6,138 nucleotides of DNA from Pseudomonadota bacterium. Its GTDB lineage: Bacteria > Pseudomonadota > Alphaproteobacteria > Rhodospirillales > 2-02-FULL-58-16. The translations under genes and the position numbers were made by a program. Positions 1 through 5,894 of this stretch are shown piece by piece. The stretch's first letter is position 1, and each line of letters starts with the position of its first letter. The stretch lies in assembly GCA_022567015.1 (NCBI GenBank), contig JADFHR010000194.1, positions 1 to 6,138 of the forward strand, read 5' to 3'. The notes under the pieces were generated by a model, which was not told the DNA's origin, did no database searches, and worked only from the letters and a program-made list of their open reading frames with translations.

Positions 1-1220
1 AGGTTTTTCAGCGGGCGCTTGAGCGCCCCGACGGGCCTTGCCGGGGTGCGTCCCGGATCGGCGAACGTGGCCTCCAGCGTTTTCTTGAGACCCGCGGGCC
101 CGTCGCGCTCCGCGTCCTCGGCGAAGCCGTGGAAGCGCCCGAGCGCGAACAACCGCTCCACCCCGGCCGACCCCTGATCGGCCGTGGCGCGCCTGAGCGC
201 CGTCCGCGTCAGGGGGCCGAAGGCGCCGTCCACCTTCAACTCCATCGCCGCGTCGCGCTTCAGGTTTATACCCCGCTGCAGGTCGCGCAGCGCCGGCGGC
301 AGGCCGTCCCTGCCGGCGGCGCGCACCACATCGGCGCCGACGCGCCTGAGGGCGGACGCCAGGTCGCCGCCGTCCGGCGCCCGGGCCGGGGTGGGGTCCT
401 TGGGGATGGGAGGGGTCGCGCCGTCGCCGTGGAAGCGCTTGAAGAACTCGGTCTCCTTGTCCGCCATCCGGTTGCGCTCGGGGTGGCCCGACGGCAGGTC
501 GAGGCGGGCGCCCATGACCACACCCAGCTCGTCGTCGGTCCATCTGGAGACGGGCTTCAGGAGGATCTCGTCGGCCGGGCTGCCGGGCTTGACCACGTCG
601 TCGAGGAACTTGCGCGCCTCGGGGGATGAATCCGCCGGATCGGCGGCGGCGGCGCGGTCTTCCTTGCCCTTCCGATCACTCCGGGAAGCCGGGTCGGGGT
701 CGACCATGGGGGGTATTCTTTTCAGAGGATTAGACAGGTCGTTCTTAATGCCGGGCAGGTCGTCAATCTTGATGCCATCAGGGACGCTTTGCCCGAGCGG
801 AATCCCGGCGGCCTTTAAAACGGCCGCCGTCAGCGAGTTGCTGTTTTGGTTCGGGTCTTCGGGATCGAAGTCGGCGAAGTAGACGATCTTGCGTGCTCCG
901 ATTTCTTCGGCCCTCTTCTTCATCAGCTTCCAAACGTCTTCGGGCTTCCGGCCGCCGAGGGATAACCTGCGCGACGGCCGTGAACCTGGCGTGGCATGAC
1001 CCTCGTGTGCGTCTTCGCTCTTGTTTTCCTCGGGCGCATTGCTGTCGAGACTTTTGCCCGTTTCCACTTGGAGTTCGAGAGCCAGTAAGTCTGGCCCGCC
1101 ACGGATCACCTCGGTGGTGCCGTCGTCCTTCCGGTATACGAGGTAGGCGTGCAAATTGCTCCCCAACCGGACGCCCTTAATCGTCGCGGGTTTGACTTCA
1201 AGGTAGATGCCTGGTTCCAT
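1..1220 (-). CDS. Large modular protein with a peptidoglycan-binding-like segment, 3' end outside the window
   Basis: The minus-strand frame is open from an ATG at 1220 to the left edge, giving 406 visible residues with no stop. The start is supported by AAGGA at 1229-1233, eight bases upstream. Residues about 1-60 form a compact domain with the motif HAYLVY (His24) followed by TEVIRGGP (36-43). Residues 93-165 include IVYFADFDPED and then NQNSNS (124-129). A conserved His plus an N-x-NS motif recalls papain/NlpC-P60-like folds, but no catalytic Cys is visible, so this is only a suggestion. Residues 165-225 are a Pro/Asp/Lys-rich linker. Residues 228-263 carry a short HPER...ETEFFKRF helix pair. 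Residues 310-345 (LRDLQRG...VDGAFGPLTRTAL) resemble a peptidoglycan-binding repeat, followed by a FALGRF motif (358-363). No signal peptide is seen. This could be a wall-active, phage-like or secreted-effector protein. The open frame is certain; the function is not recognised. Confidence 0.8.
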   Translation of the reverse strand, partial: MEPGIYLEVKPATIKGVRLGSNLHAYLVYRKDDGTTEVIRGGPDLLALELQVETGKSLDSNAPEENKSEDAHEGHATPGSRPSRRLSLGGRKPEDVWKLMKKRAEEIGARKIVYFADFDPEDPNQNSNSLTAAVLKAAGIPLGQSVPDGIKIDDLPGIKNDLSNPLKRIPPMVDPDPASRSDRKGKEDRAAAADPADSSPEARKFLDDVVKPGSPADEILLKPVSRWTDDELGVVMGARLDLPSGHPERNRMADKETEFFKRFHGDGATPPIPKDPTPARAPDGGDLASALRRVGADVVRAAGRDGLPPALRDLQRGINLKRDAAMELKVDGAFGPLTRTALRRATADQGSAGVERLFALGRFHGFAEDAERDGPAGLKKTLEATFADPGRTPARPVGALKRPLKN

Positions 1221-1410
1221 ATCTCTGTTCCTTTCCTTTGCGGTTGCTGTTGCTGTCGAAAAAAACGGCCGGCGGATAGCCGCAGGGTGCTCCGGTCCAA
1301 GCCATTCGCGTTGCCTGGAACGATGCCCACAACCCATTCCACCGATTAATTCCGCATTTCCTTTTGCGGCAATGATATGCTTGTGGCTATAAATCAAAGG
1401 TTGTACGACG
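1221..1410. other. Intergenic gap between divergent genes
   Basis: These 190 bases separate the minus-strand gene starting at 1220 from the plus-strand membrane gene starting at 1411, so promoters for both should lie here. Composition shifts from GC-rich to more mixed towards the right. A 13-codon ORF (ATG 1377, stop 1416-1418) overlaps the TTG start of the membrane gene and could be a leader, but it has no clear ribosome binding site. I see no convincing -35/-10 pair. This is also the probable left flank of the AT-richer insert. Confidence 0.4.
1229..1239 (-). promoter_or_regulatory. Ribosome binding site deciding the start at 1220
   Basis: A purine-rich run, AAAGGAAAGGA, lies on the minus strand and its last AAGGA ends eight bases before the ATG at 1220. 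The same frame is open far upstream of this ATG, so this site, and not the length of the open frame, fixes where the gene begins. Confidence 0.6.
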
Positions 1411-1923
1411 TTGACTGAGAACCAAAAATCAATAGTCCTTCTCGGCGGTGCATTCGTCGCCCTTCTGTTCGGCTGGCCGGCTCTGCTTAAGGGTATCGGT
1501 GTGTACAGATGGGAATGCATACCCGATGTCTTTTTGGGTGAGTATTTTACAAATGCCTGGCTGACGGTTTTATCCTGGATCTTCCACACTGCGTGGCTGT
1601 GCGGTATTTCGGGCCAGGGCGTCGCACGGAACTGGCTGCCGGCGCTCATGCTGAACCTGTTGATCGTTCTCCCCGGAGGAACAGTATTGCCGCTTATACT
1701 TGTATTTACTATGTTTACATTTTCTTTTGCGCCGACATTCGTGGTTTTTATTCTTGAATTTTTTATACTGGCTATGGGATTACGCTGGTTGCTGAAGAGT
1801 AGATTTTTTTCACACATCAATGGAAGTGCAACAGGTGCATGGCAGGCTTCCGTTGTGGTTTTGGCATTTATCCCAATGCTGGTGATGGTTTTTTTCATGA
1901 TCGGTTGTGCAACGTGGCCTTGA
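1411..1923 (+). CDS. Small integral membrane protein, unrecognised, about five helices
   Basis: The product is 170 residues and very hydrophobic. Likely membrane helices lie at about 8-27, 46-66, 76-98, 108-128 and 144-166, with short basic loops (RWLLKSR near 125-131). The start is TTG at 1411, the only plausible one, because the next in-frame Met is around residue 80. AAAGG at 1396-1400 is a modest ribosome binding site ten bases upstream. I do not recognise a family. Base composition is clearly AT-richer than both flanks, with T-runs and TTT, TTA, ATA and AGA codons that are rare elsewhere in the window, so horizontal acquisition is likely. It reads against its neighbours and ends where a lipase-like sequence on the other strand is cut off, so it seems to be part of a foreign insert. 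A membrane immunity protein is possible but unproven. Confidence 0.72.
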   Translation: MTENQKSIVLLGGAFVALLFGWPALLKGIGVYRWECIPDVFLGEYFTNAWLTVLSWIFHTAWLCGISGQGVARNWLPALMLNLLIVLPGGTVLPLILVFTMFTFSFAPTFVVFILEFFILAMGLRWLLKSRFFSHINGSATGAWQASVVVLAFIPMLVMVFFMIGCATWP

Positions 1924-1937
1924 AGCAAACGTGTTAT

Positions 1938-2285
1938 TCCTTGGCCGCCGCAGAGGCTGTGGCCGGTGAAGGTGACGGTTTTGCCGGCCTTCTTTGAGTA
2001 TTCCCGCGCGTCCTCGATCATCTTGCCGAAAGGTCTGCTTCCGAACTGTTCTTCGCCGAGTCTCACGCTGGCGGCGAAGTCGCGCCCACTCTCCGCGCCG
2101 GCGATGGCGTAGATGCGTTCGCCTTCATCGTTCTGGTAGACGACGGCCGTGAACCCGCTCCCCCTGTGCTCGAACCGTTTGACCGGTCTGTAGCCTTTGG
2201 GCGGCGGGCTCCCGTCCTCGTAGGCGGCGGCAGCCGCGTCGAAAAAGACGCGATGGGGTGTCTGTCCGTTGGTCGTGTGGTCCGT
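1938..2285 (-). pseudogene. Class 3 lipase-like gene remnant, start codon lost and 3' part missing
   Basis: In the same frame as the upstream lipoprotein, right after its stop, the minus strand reads a recognisable class 3 lipase N-terminal half of about 116 residues. It shows RVFFDAAAAAYEDG (12-25), SGFTAVVYQNDEGERIYAIAG (43-63) and VTFTGHSLCGGQ (104-115), the last being the nucleophile elbow G-H-S-L-G-G with Ser110. The family then needs a further C-terminal portion carrying the Asp and His of the triad, and that is absent: similarity stops near 1938, beside the membrane gene. There is no ATG, GTG or TTG in frame at the expected start. Instead GGAG at 2293-2296 sits seven bases before ACG (2283-2285), as if ATG had changed by one transition. 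GHSLCG in place of GHSLGG and AGA in place of the usual G-T/S after the strand also point to decay. It is probably non-functional, although a rare ACG start cannot be excluded. Confidence 0.7.
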
Positions 2286-2288
2286 GTG

Positions 2289-3380
2289 TCAACTCCGTTG
2301 GTCGGGTAAGGAAAGGATAGCGTCCTTGTGGGCGCACAGGTCGATCATGCGCACCGACTGCTTCCACGGCCGGCGGGTGTCGGCCTCGACGGAAAATGCG
2401 TGGCGTATGTCCGGCTTCAGGGGAAAGGCCACCTTGCAGCCGTCGGGCGAGCCGGCCACCAGCCTGATCTTGCGCCCGCCGGTGAAGAGGAAGACGCCGG
2501 CCTCCTTGACGCCGCCGCCGCGGGCGATGGCCCGGTGGTTCACCACCAGGCCCAGCTTGGTGGGGACGACGCTGGTGTTCTCCATGCCGAAGGGCAGGCA
2601 TACCTTTTCCCAGCGCAGTTCCCGGGGCCAGAACCACCAGGCGGGCTCGCAGACGGTTGCGTCCTCGTCGCCGCCGAAACAATCGACAAGGAAATAGGCG
2701 CCCTTGAAGGGATAGTAGCGGGCGCAATCGCTGCGTGGCTGCCGGGCGGTAAACGGAACCGGCGTTCCCCGGTCGCTGCCCTCGGGATAATAGCGCACGG
2801 TCACCTTCTCGGGGCGGTTCGGTCCCCACAGGCCGAGGTCCAGGTATCCGTCGCCGGGCAACAGCGGCTGAACGATCTGTCCGCGGAGCCAGGCGGGCCG
2901 TTTCACGAACCGGCAACTGAAACGGCTGAACACCTTGTCCTTGGACTCGGGGTCCTCCCTGCGCACGTACCGTCGCCCGTGTCCGAAGGGTCCTATGGCG
3001 TAGATCCTTACGGCCTTCGCCCCTTCGCCGAGGTAGCCGCTGGTATAGGAGACCGTGTCCGTCGCCGGGCTGGCGCAGAACCTGGGCGAATAACCGTGAT
3101 CGATCTTTTCCACCTCTCCCGTGTCCGTATGCCAGACGGTGAGCAGGTGCTTGACCCCGCCTTCCAGCCCCTTGGACCTGTCGACCAACTCCATCCGGGT
3201 GAACAGGACCCGGCGGTCGTCGAGCCAGAAGACGGGCTCGGCGTCCATCACGATGCCCGAATCGGCCACGTAACCGGGCACCGGCGGCAGCGGCTCTTCG
3301 CAGGCCGCCATGAACAGGGGCGCCAACGCGACAAGCCCGCGTCCCGCCACAACCAGCACCGTTCGCACGAACGCCTTCAT
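2289..3380 (-). CDS. Cys-rich lipoprotein with beta-propeller-like motifs
   Basis: The frame is open further upstream, but the ATG at 3380 gives a textbook lipoprotein signal: MKAFVR, a hydrophobic core (7-23) and the lipobox F-M-A-A-C with Cys27, followed by EEP. That is why I chose it. The mature part is about 337 residues. WLDDRRVLF (52-60), LLTVWHTDTGEV (79-90) and GSPDGCKVAF (310-319) resemble TolB/WD40-like propeller blades, implying a binding role and not catalysis. Eight further Cys (102, 156, 219, 234, 244, 261, 315, 349) suggest periplasmic disulfides. Glu-Glu after Cys27 gives no Asp+2 inner-membrane retention signal, so outer-membrane attachment is plausible. Its ATG overlaps the stop of a short upstream ORF (ATGA), so translation is probably coupled. 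The lipase remnant follows directly downstream, so this may be a partner or immunity-type lipoprotein; that is inference. I do not recognise the exact family. Confidence 0.8.
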   Translation of the reverse strand: MKAFVRTVLVVAGRGLVALAPLFMAACEEPLPPVPGYVADSGIVMDAEPVFWLDDRRVLFTRMELVDRSKGLEGGVKHLLTVWHTDTGEVEKIDHGYSPRFCASPATDTVSYTSGYLGEGAKAVRIYAIGPFGHGRRYVRREDPESKDKVFSRFSCRFVKRPAWLRGQIVQPLLPGDGYLDLGLWGPNRPEKVTVRYYPEGSDRGTPVPFTARQPRSDCARYYPFKGAYFLVDCFGGDEDATVCEPAWWFWPRELRWEKVCLPFGMENTSVVPTKLGLVVNHRAIARGGGVKEAGVFLFTGGRKIRLVAGSPDGCKVAFPLKPDIRHAFSVEADTRRPWKQSVRMIDLCAHKDAILSLPDQRS

Positions 3381-3451
3381 GTCCTCAGGCGCTCCCGCGA
3401 AAGCGGTTTGCCCGCGAGCCTGTCCTCCATGTAGATTCCTTTTTCGGGCAT
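3377..3451 (-). CDS. Short leader ORF of 24 residues, overlapping the lipoprotein start
   Basis: ATG at 3451 is preceded by AAGGA at 3460-3464, eight bases upstream. The peptide begins MPEKGIYMEDRLAGKPL and ends RERLRT. A second in-frame Met at 3430 has its own good site, AAGGA at 3437-3441, spaced six bases. The stop TGA (3377-3379) overlaps the lipoprotein ATG (3378-3380) as ATGA, the usual layout for translational coupling. The lipoprotein itself has only a poorly placed GGGAG, so ribosomes probably arrive through this ORF. It is hydrophilic and basic at its end, with no membrane segment or regulatory codon run. Its GIYxE opening loosely recalls the N-terminus of the gene at 1220 (EPGIYLE), which could be chance or a leftover of a related gene. 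Function unknown. Confidence 0.5.
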   Translation of the reverse strand: MPEKGIYMEDRLAGKPLSRERLRT

Positions 3452-3502
3452 CGTATAGTTCCTTCCCATGTGTTCCCCTGGTTGCGGAACCTGACCGTTC
3501 AC

Positions 3503-3530
3503 ATACCATATCGGGGGGCGAGCGCGTCAA
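3503..3530 (-). promoter_or_regulatory. Candidate promoter for the minus-strand lipoprotein operon
   Basis: On the minus strand TTGACG (3525-3530) fits a sigma-70 -35 box. Sixteen bases on, TGGTAT (3503-3508) is a weak -10 candidate. It lies about 50 bases ahead of the short leader ORF. The -35 is good and the -10 is poor, so this is only a candidate. Confidence 0.3.
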
Positions 3531-3598
3531 GACGGGTTAAGCAACCGTGCCGGGGCGCGGATGGAAAATTTGCCTTTCTTTCCAGGCACATAGACCGT

Positions 3599-3618
3599 CA
3601 TGCGCGCACGCGCGCATG
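3599..3618. promoter_or_regulatory. 20-base palindrome, candidate operator, alternating purine-pyrimidine
   Basis: CATGCGCGCACGCGCGCATG has two perfect nine-base arms around a central AC. It lies about 100 bases before the oxidase start and 150 bases before the leader ORF. It is long enough to bind a dimeric repressor. Every step alternates purine and pyrimidine, a composition that favours left-handed Z-DNA. The structure is seen directly; the regulatory role is inferred. Confidence 0.45.
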
Positions 3619-3647
3619 CACCGCCGGTGATGGTCGGCCGGTGTCGG

Positions 3648-3662
3648 GCCCCTTGAAGGGGC
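3648..3662. promoter_or_regulatory. Short palindrome or hairpin upstream of the oxidase gene
   Basis: GCCCCTTGAAGGGGC is self-complementary over seven-base arms around one central base, 54 bases before the oxidase ATG. It could be an operator half-site pair or, with a small loop, an RNA hairpin in the leader. No T-run follows, so it is not a standard terminator. Confidence 0.3.
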
Positions 3663-3701
3663 GAACCCCAGACGCTAGCTTTGGCCCGATCACGGAATTC
3701 C

Positions 3702-3709
3702 AGGAGAGG
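3702..3709 (+). promoter_or_regulatory. Strong ribosome binding site fixing the oxidase start
   Basis: AGGAGAGG lies seven bases before the ATG at 3717. The frame also opens from a TTG at 3681, which would add 12 residues, but that codon has no such site, so 3717 is preferred. Confidence 0.75.
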
Positions 3710-3716
3710 CTCCGGC

Positions 3717-5105
3717 ATGGCGGTGGAAGCGGCCCCAGTGAACGACGATCTGATCGAGGCCCTGCGCGGGATCGTAGGCCCGCGCCTGTCCACGTCGGCG
3801 GCCGTCTGCGAGCAGCACGGGCGCGACGAATCCTACCATGCGCCCCACCCCCCCGACGTGGTGGTCTTCGCCGAGTCCACCGCGGAGGTGGCGGGGATTG
3901 TCAAGGCCTGCGCCCGGCGCCGGGTGCCGGTGATCCCCTTCGGCGCCGGCACGTCCCTGGAGGGCCACGTGGCGGCGCTTTACGGCGGGGTGTGCATCGA
4001 CCTCGGCGGCATGGACCGGGTCGTCGCCGTCAACCCCGAAGACATGGACGCCACCGTCCAGGCCGGCGTCACCCGCGCGCAGTTGAACACCCACCTGCGC
4101 GACACCGGCCTGTTCTTCCCCATCGACCCGGGGGCGGAAGCCTCCATCGGCGGCATGACCGCGACCCGGGCCTCGGGCACCAACGCGGTGCGCTACGGCA
4201 CCATGCGCGAGAACGTGCTGGCGCTCACCGTGGTGCTCGCCGACGGGCGCGTCATCCGCACCAGCCGCCGCGCCCGCAAGTCCGCGGCGGGCTATGACCT
4301 GACCCGGCTGTTCGTCGGCTCGGAAGGGACCCTCGGCGTCATCACCGAGATCACCCTCAGGCTGTACGGCATTCCCGAGGCGGTCTCGGCCGCCGTCTGC
4401 GCCTTTCCCACCGTCGCCGACGCCGTCGACACGGTGATCCTGACCATCCAGTCCGGGGTTCCGGTGGCCCGCATCGAGCTTTTGGACTCCCGCCAGATGG
4501 AGGCGGTCAACAGGTACTCGAAGCTGGATTACGCCGTCGCGCCGACCCTGTTCTTCGAATTCCACGGCACGGAACGCGGCGTCGCCGAGCAGGCGGAGAC
4601 GGTGCAGGCCATCGCCGCCGACCTGGGCGGCGAGAACTTCGCCTGGGCGACCCGGCCCGAAGACCGCGACAAACTGTGGAAGGCCCGCCACGACGCCTAT
4701 TACGCGTCCGTCGCCCTGCGCCCGGGATGCAGGGGATGGGCGACGGACGTCTGCGTGCCCATTTCCAGGCTCGCCGAATGCATCACCGAGACCACGGCCG
4801 ACCTGGAGAAATCGCCGCTCACCGCCACCATCGTCGGCCACGTGGGGGACGGCAATTTCCACGTGATCCTGGTGATCGATCCCGACAACAGGGAGGAAAT
4901 CGCCGAGGCCGAGCGCTTCAACGAGCGCCTGGTGATGCGGGCCCTGGCCATGGACGGCACGTGTACGGGCGAGCACGGCATCGGGCACGGCAAGATGGAC
5001 TTTCTCATCGCCGAGCACGGCGAGGCCGTCGGCGTCATGCGAACGATCAAGCGGGCCCTGGATCCCGACAACATCATGAACCCGGGCAAGATCGTCCGCG
5101 TCTGA
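3717..5105 (+). CDS. FAD-dependent 2-hydroxy-acid dehydrogenase, D-lactate dehydrogenase/GlcD type
   Basis: The 462-residue product has the full-length architecture of the FAD-linked oxidase family (D-lactate dehydrogenase, cytochrome type, and GlcD of glycolate oxidase). The PCMH-type FAD domain spans about 45-220, with PFGAGTSLEGH (74-84), DPGAEASIGGM (138-148), ATRASGTNAVRYGTMREN (149-166) and LFVGSEGTLGVITE (198-211). The C-terminal oxidase domain has GHVGDGNFH (374-382), GEHGIGHGK (418-426) and the terminal NPGKIV (455-460), with His residues typical of metal and substrate binding. It should oxidise a D-2-hydroxy acid such as D-lactate or glycolate to the 2-keto acid and pass electrons to quinone or cytochrome. 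There is no signal peptide or Fe-S motif, and no glcE/glcF partner follows, which favours a single-subunit D-lactate dehydrogenase-like enzyme over GlcDEF. It is the first gene of an operon with the dehalogenase-like gene. Substrate cannot be fixed from sequence alone. Confidence 0.93.
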   Translation: MAVEAAPVNDDLIEALRGIVGPRLSTSAAVCEQHGRDESYHAPHPPDVVVFAESTAEVAGIVKACARRRVPVIPFGAGTSLEGHVAALYGGVCIDLGGMDRVVAVNPEDMDATVQAGVTRAQLNTHLRDTGLFFPIDPGAEASIGGMTATRASGTNAVRYGTMRENVLALTVVLADGRVIRTSRRARKSAAGYDLTRLFVGSEGTLGVITEITLRLYGIPEAVSAAVCAFPTVADAVDTVILTIQSGVPVARIELLDSRQMEAVNRYSKLDYAVAPTLFFEFHGTERGVAEQAETVQAIAADLGGENFAWATRPEDRDKLWKARHDAYYASVALRPGCRGWATDVCVPISRLAECITETTADLEKSPLTATIVGHVGDGNFHVILVIDPDNREEIAEAERFNERLVMRALAMDGTCTGEHGIGHGKMDFLIAEHGEAVGVMRTIKRALDPDNIMNPGKIVRV

Positions 5106-5144
5106 CGCGCGGGCCTCGCGCCGAGGCAAGGGAGGTTTTAAGCG

Positions 5145-5858
5145 ATGGACGTATCCGCGGTGAAGGCGCTGACCTTCGACGTGTTCGGCACGGTCGTCGA
5201 CTGGCGCGGCAGCATCATCGCCGAGGCCACGGCCCTGGGCGAGGCGAAGGGGCTTTCGGTGGACTGGGAGGCCTTCGTCGACGACTGGAAAAGCGTTTAC
5301 CATCCCGGCATGGACCGGGTGCGCAGGGGCGAGGTTCCGTGGACCAACGTCGACGACATCTACCGCGCCAAGCTGGAGGAACTTTTGGCCGGGTACGGCA
5401 TCGGCGGATGGACGGAAGCGGAAAAGGACCACTTCAACCGCGTCTGGCACCGGCTCGACGGGTGGCCGGACGCGGTGCCGGGGCTGACGCGCCTGAAGAC
5501 CAGATACGTGCTCTCGACCCTGTCGAACGGCAACTTCGCCTGTCTGGTCAACATGGGCAAGCACGCCGGCCTGCCGTGGGACTGCGTGCTGACGGCGGAG
5601 AACTTCCACCATTACAAGCCGGACCCGGAGGCCTATCTCGGGGCTATCGAGCTGCTCGGCCTCGAGCCCGGGCAGGTGATGATGGTGGCGGCGCACAACT
5701 ACGACCTGGCCCACGCCGCCTCCCACGGCATGCGCACCGCGTTCTTCCCCCGCCCCAGCGAATACGGGCCCGGCCAGACGACGGAGCTGAGCGCGGAAGG
5801 GGACTGGGACATCGTCACCGACGACCTGGAAGGCCTTGCCGGCGCCCTCGGGACATAG
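5145..5858 (+). CDS. Haloacid dehalogenase, type II (HAD superfamily hydrolase)
   Basis: The 237-residue product matches the usual length of type II haloacid dehalogenases. HAD motif I is FDVFGTVVDW (11-20) with nucleophile Asp12. Motif II is STLSNGN (124-130) with Ser127 and Asn128. Motif III is HYKPDPEAY (156-164) with Lys158, and motif IV is VAAHNYDLAHAA (181-192) with Asp187. The cap lies at about residues 20-100. L-2-haloacid dehalogenases turn L-2-haloacids into D-2-hydroxy acids with inversion. In the motif IV loop the Ser of the classical S-x-N-x-x-D pattern is Ala183 (A-H-N-Y-D), a variant I associate with a common proteobacterial subgroup, so true dehalogenase activity is not assured; phosphatase activity on phosphoglycolate-like substrates is the alternative. 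GGAGG at 5131-5135 lies nine bases before the ATG. The gap to the oxidase gene is 39 bases with no terminator, so co-transcription is likely. Confidence 0.9.
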   Translation: MDVSAVKALTFDVFGTVVDWRGSIIAEATALGEAKGLSVDWEAFVDDWKSVYHPGMDRVRRGEVPWTNVDDIYRAKLEELLAGYGIGGWTEAEKDHFNRVWHRLDGWPDAVPGLTRLKTRYVLSTLSNGNFACLVNMGKHAGLPWDCVLTAENFHHYKPDPEAYLGAIELLGLEPGQVMMVAAHNYDLAHAASHGMRTAFFPRPSEYGPGQTTELSAEGDWDIVTDDLEGLAGALGT

Positions 5859-5894
5859 TGTCCTGTCCCAGAGATTCGTGCACTATACGATCGT

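Larger units (their letters stand above)
3452..3716. other. Divergent intergenic control region
   Basis: This 265-base gap separates the leftward lipoprotein operon from the rightward oxidase operon and must hold both promoters. It contains a candidate -35 for the left operon, a 20-base palindrome, a second 15-base palindrome nearer the oxidase gene and the oxidase ribosome binding site. No gene is supported inside it. For the rightward promoter I see only a weak TTGCCT (3570-3575) with no good -10. Confidence 0.6.

Noticed and set aside
129..882. Two overlapping plus-strand open frames near the left edge
   Set aside because: They are antisense to the continuous minus-strand frame that has a good ribosome binding site and domain-like sequence; their products are Arg/Ala/Gly-rich without motifs.
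2125..2916. Minus-strand frame overlapping the lipoprotein and lipase remnant, with a TTG at the lipoprotein stop
   Set aside because: It is an Arg-rich out-of-frame reading; the lipase motifs appear only in the other frame, so the overlapping TTG is not the lipase start.
2328..3434. Open frame of 368 codons on the plus strand opposite the lipoprotein gene
   Set aside because: The minus strand gives a signal peptide, lipobox and propeller-like motifs; this frame gives low-complexity sequence typical of GC-rich antisense.
3690..5726. Very long open frame on the minus strand opposite the oxidase and dehalogenase genes
   Set aside because: It is the shadow of two well-conserved plus-strand enzymes. 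Its product is a Gly/Arg/Val/His-rich sequence with no recognisable motif.
5856..5893. Possible terminator or insertion sequence end after the dehalogenase gene
   Set aside because: The TAGTG/CACTA pairing is only five bases with a long loop, and the T-run follows a very short self-complementary ACGATCGT. No transposase or matching end is visible.
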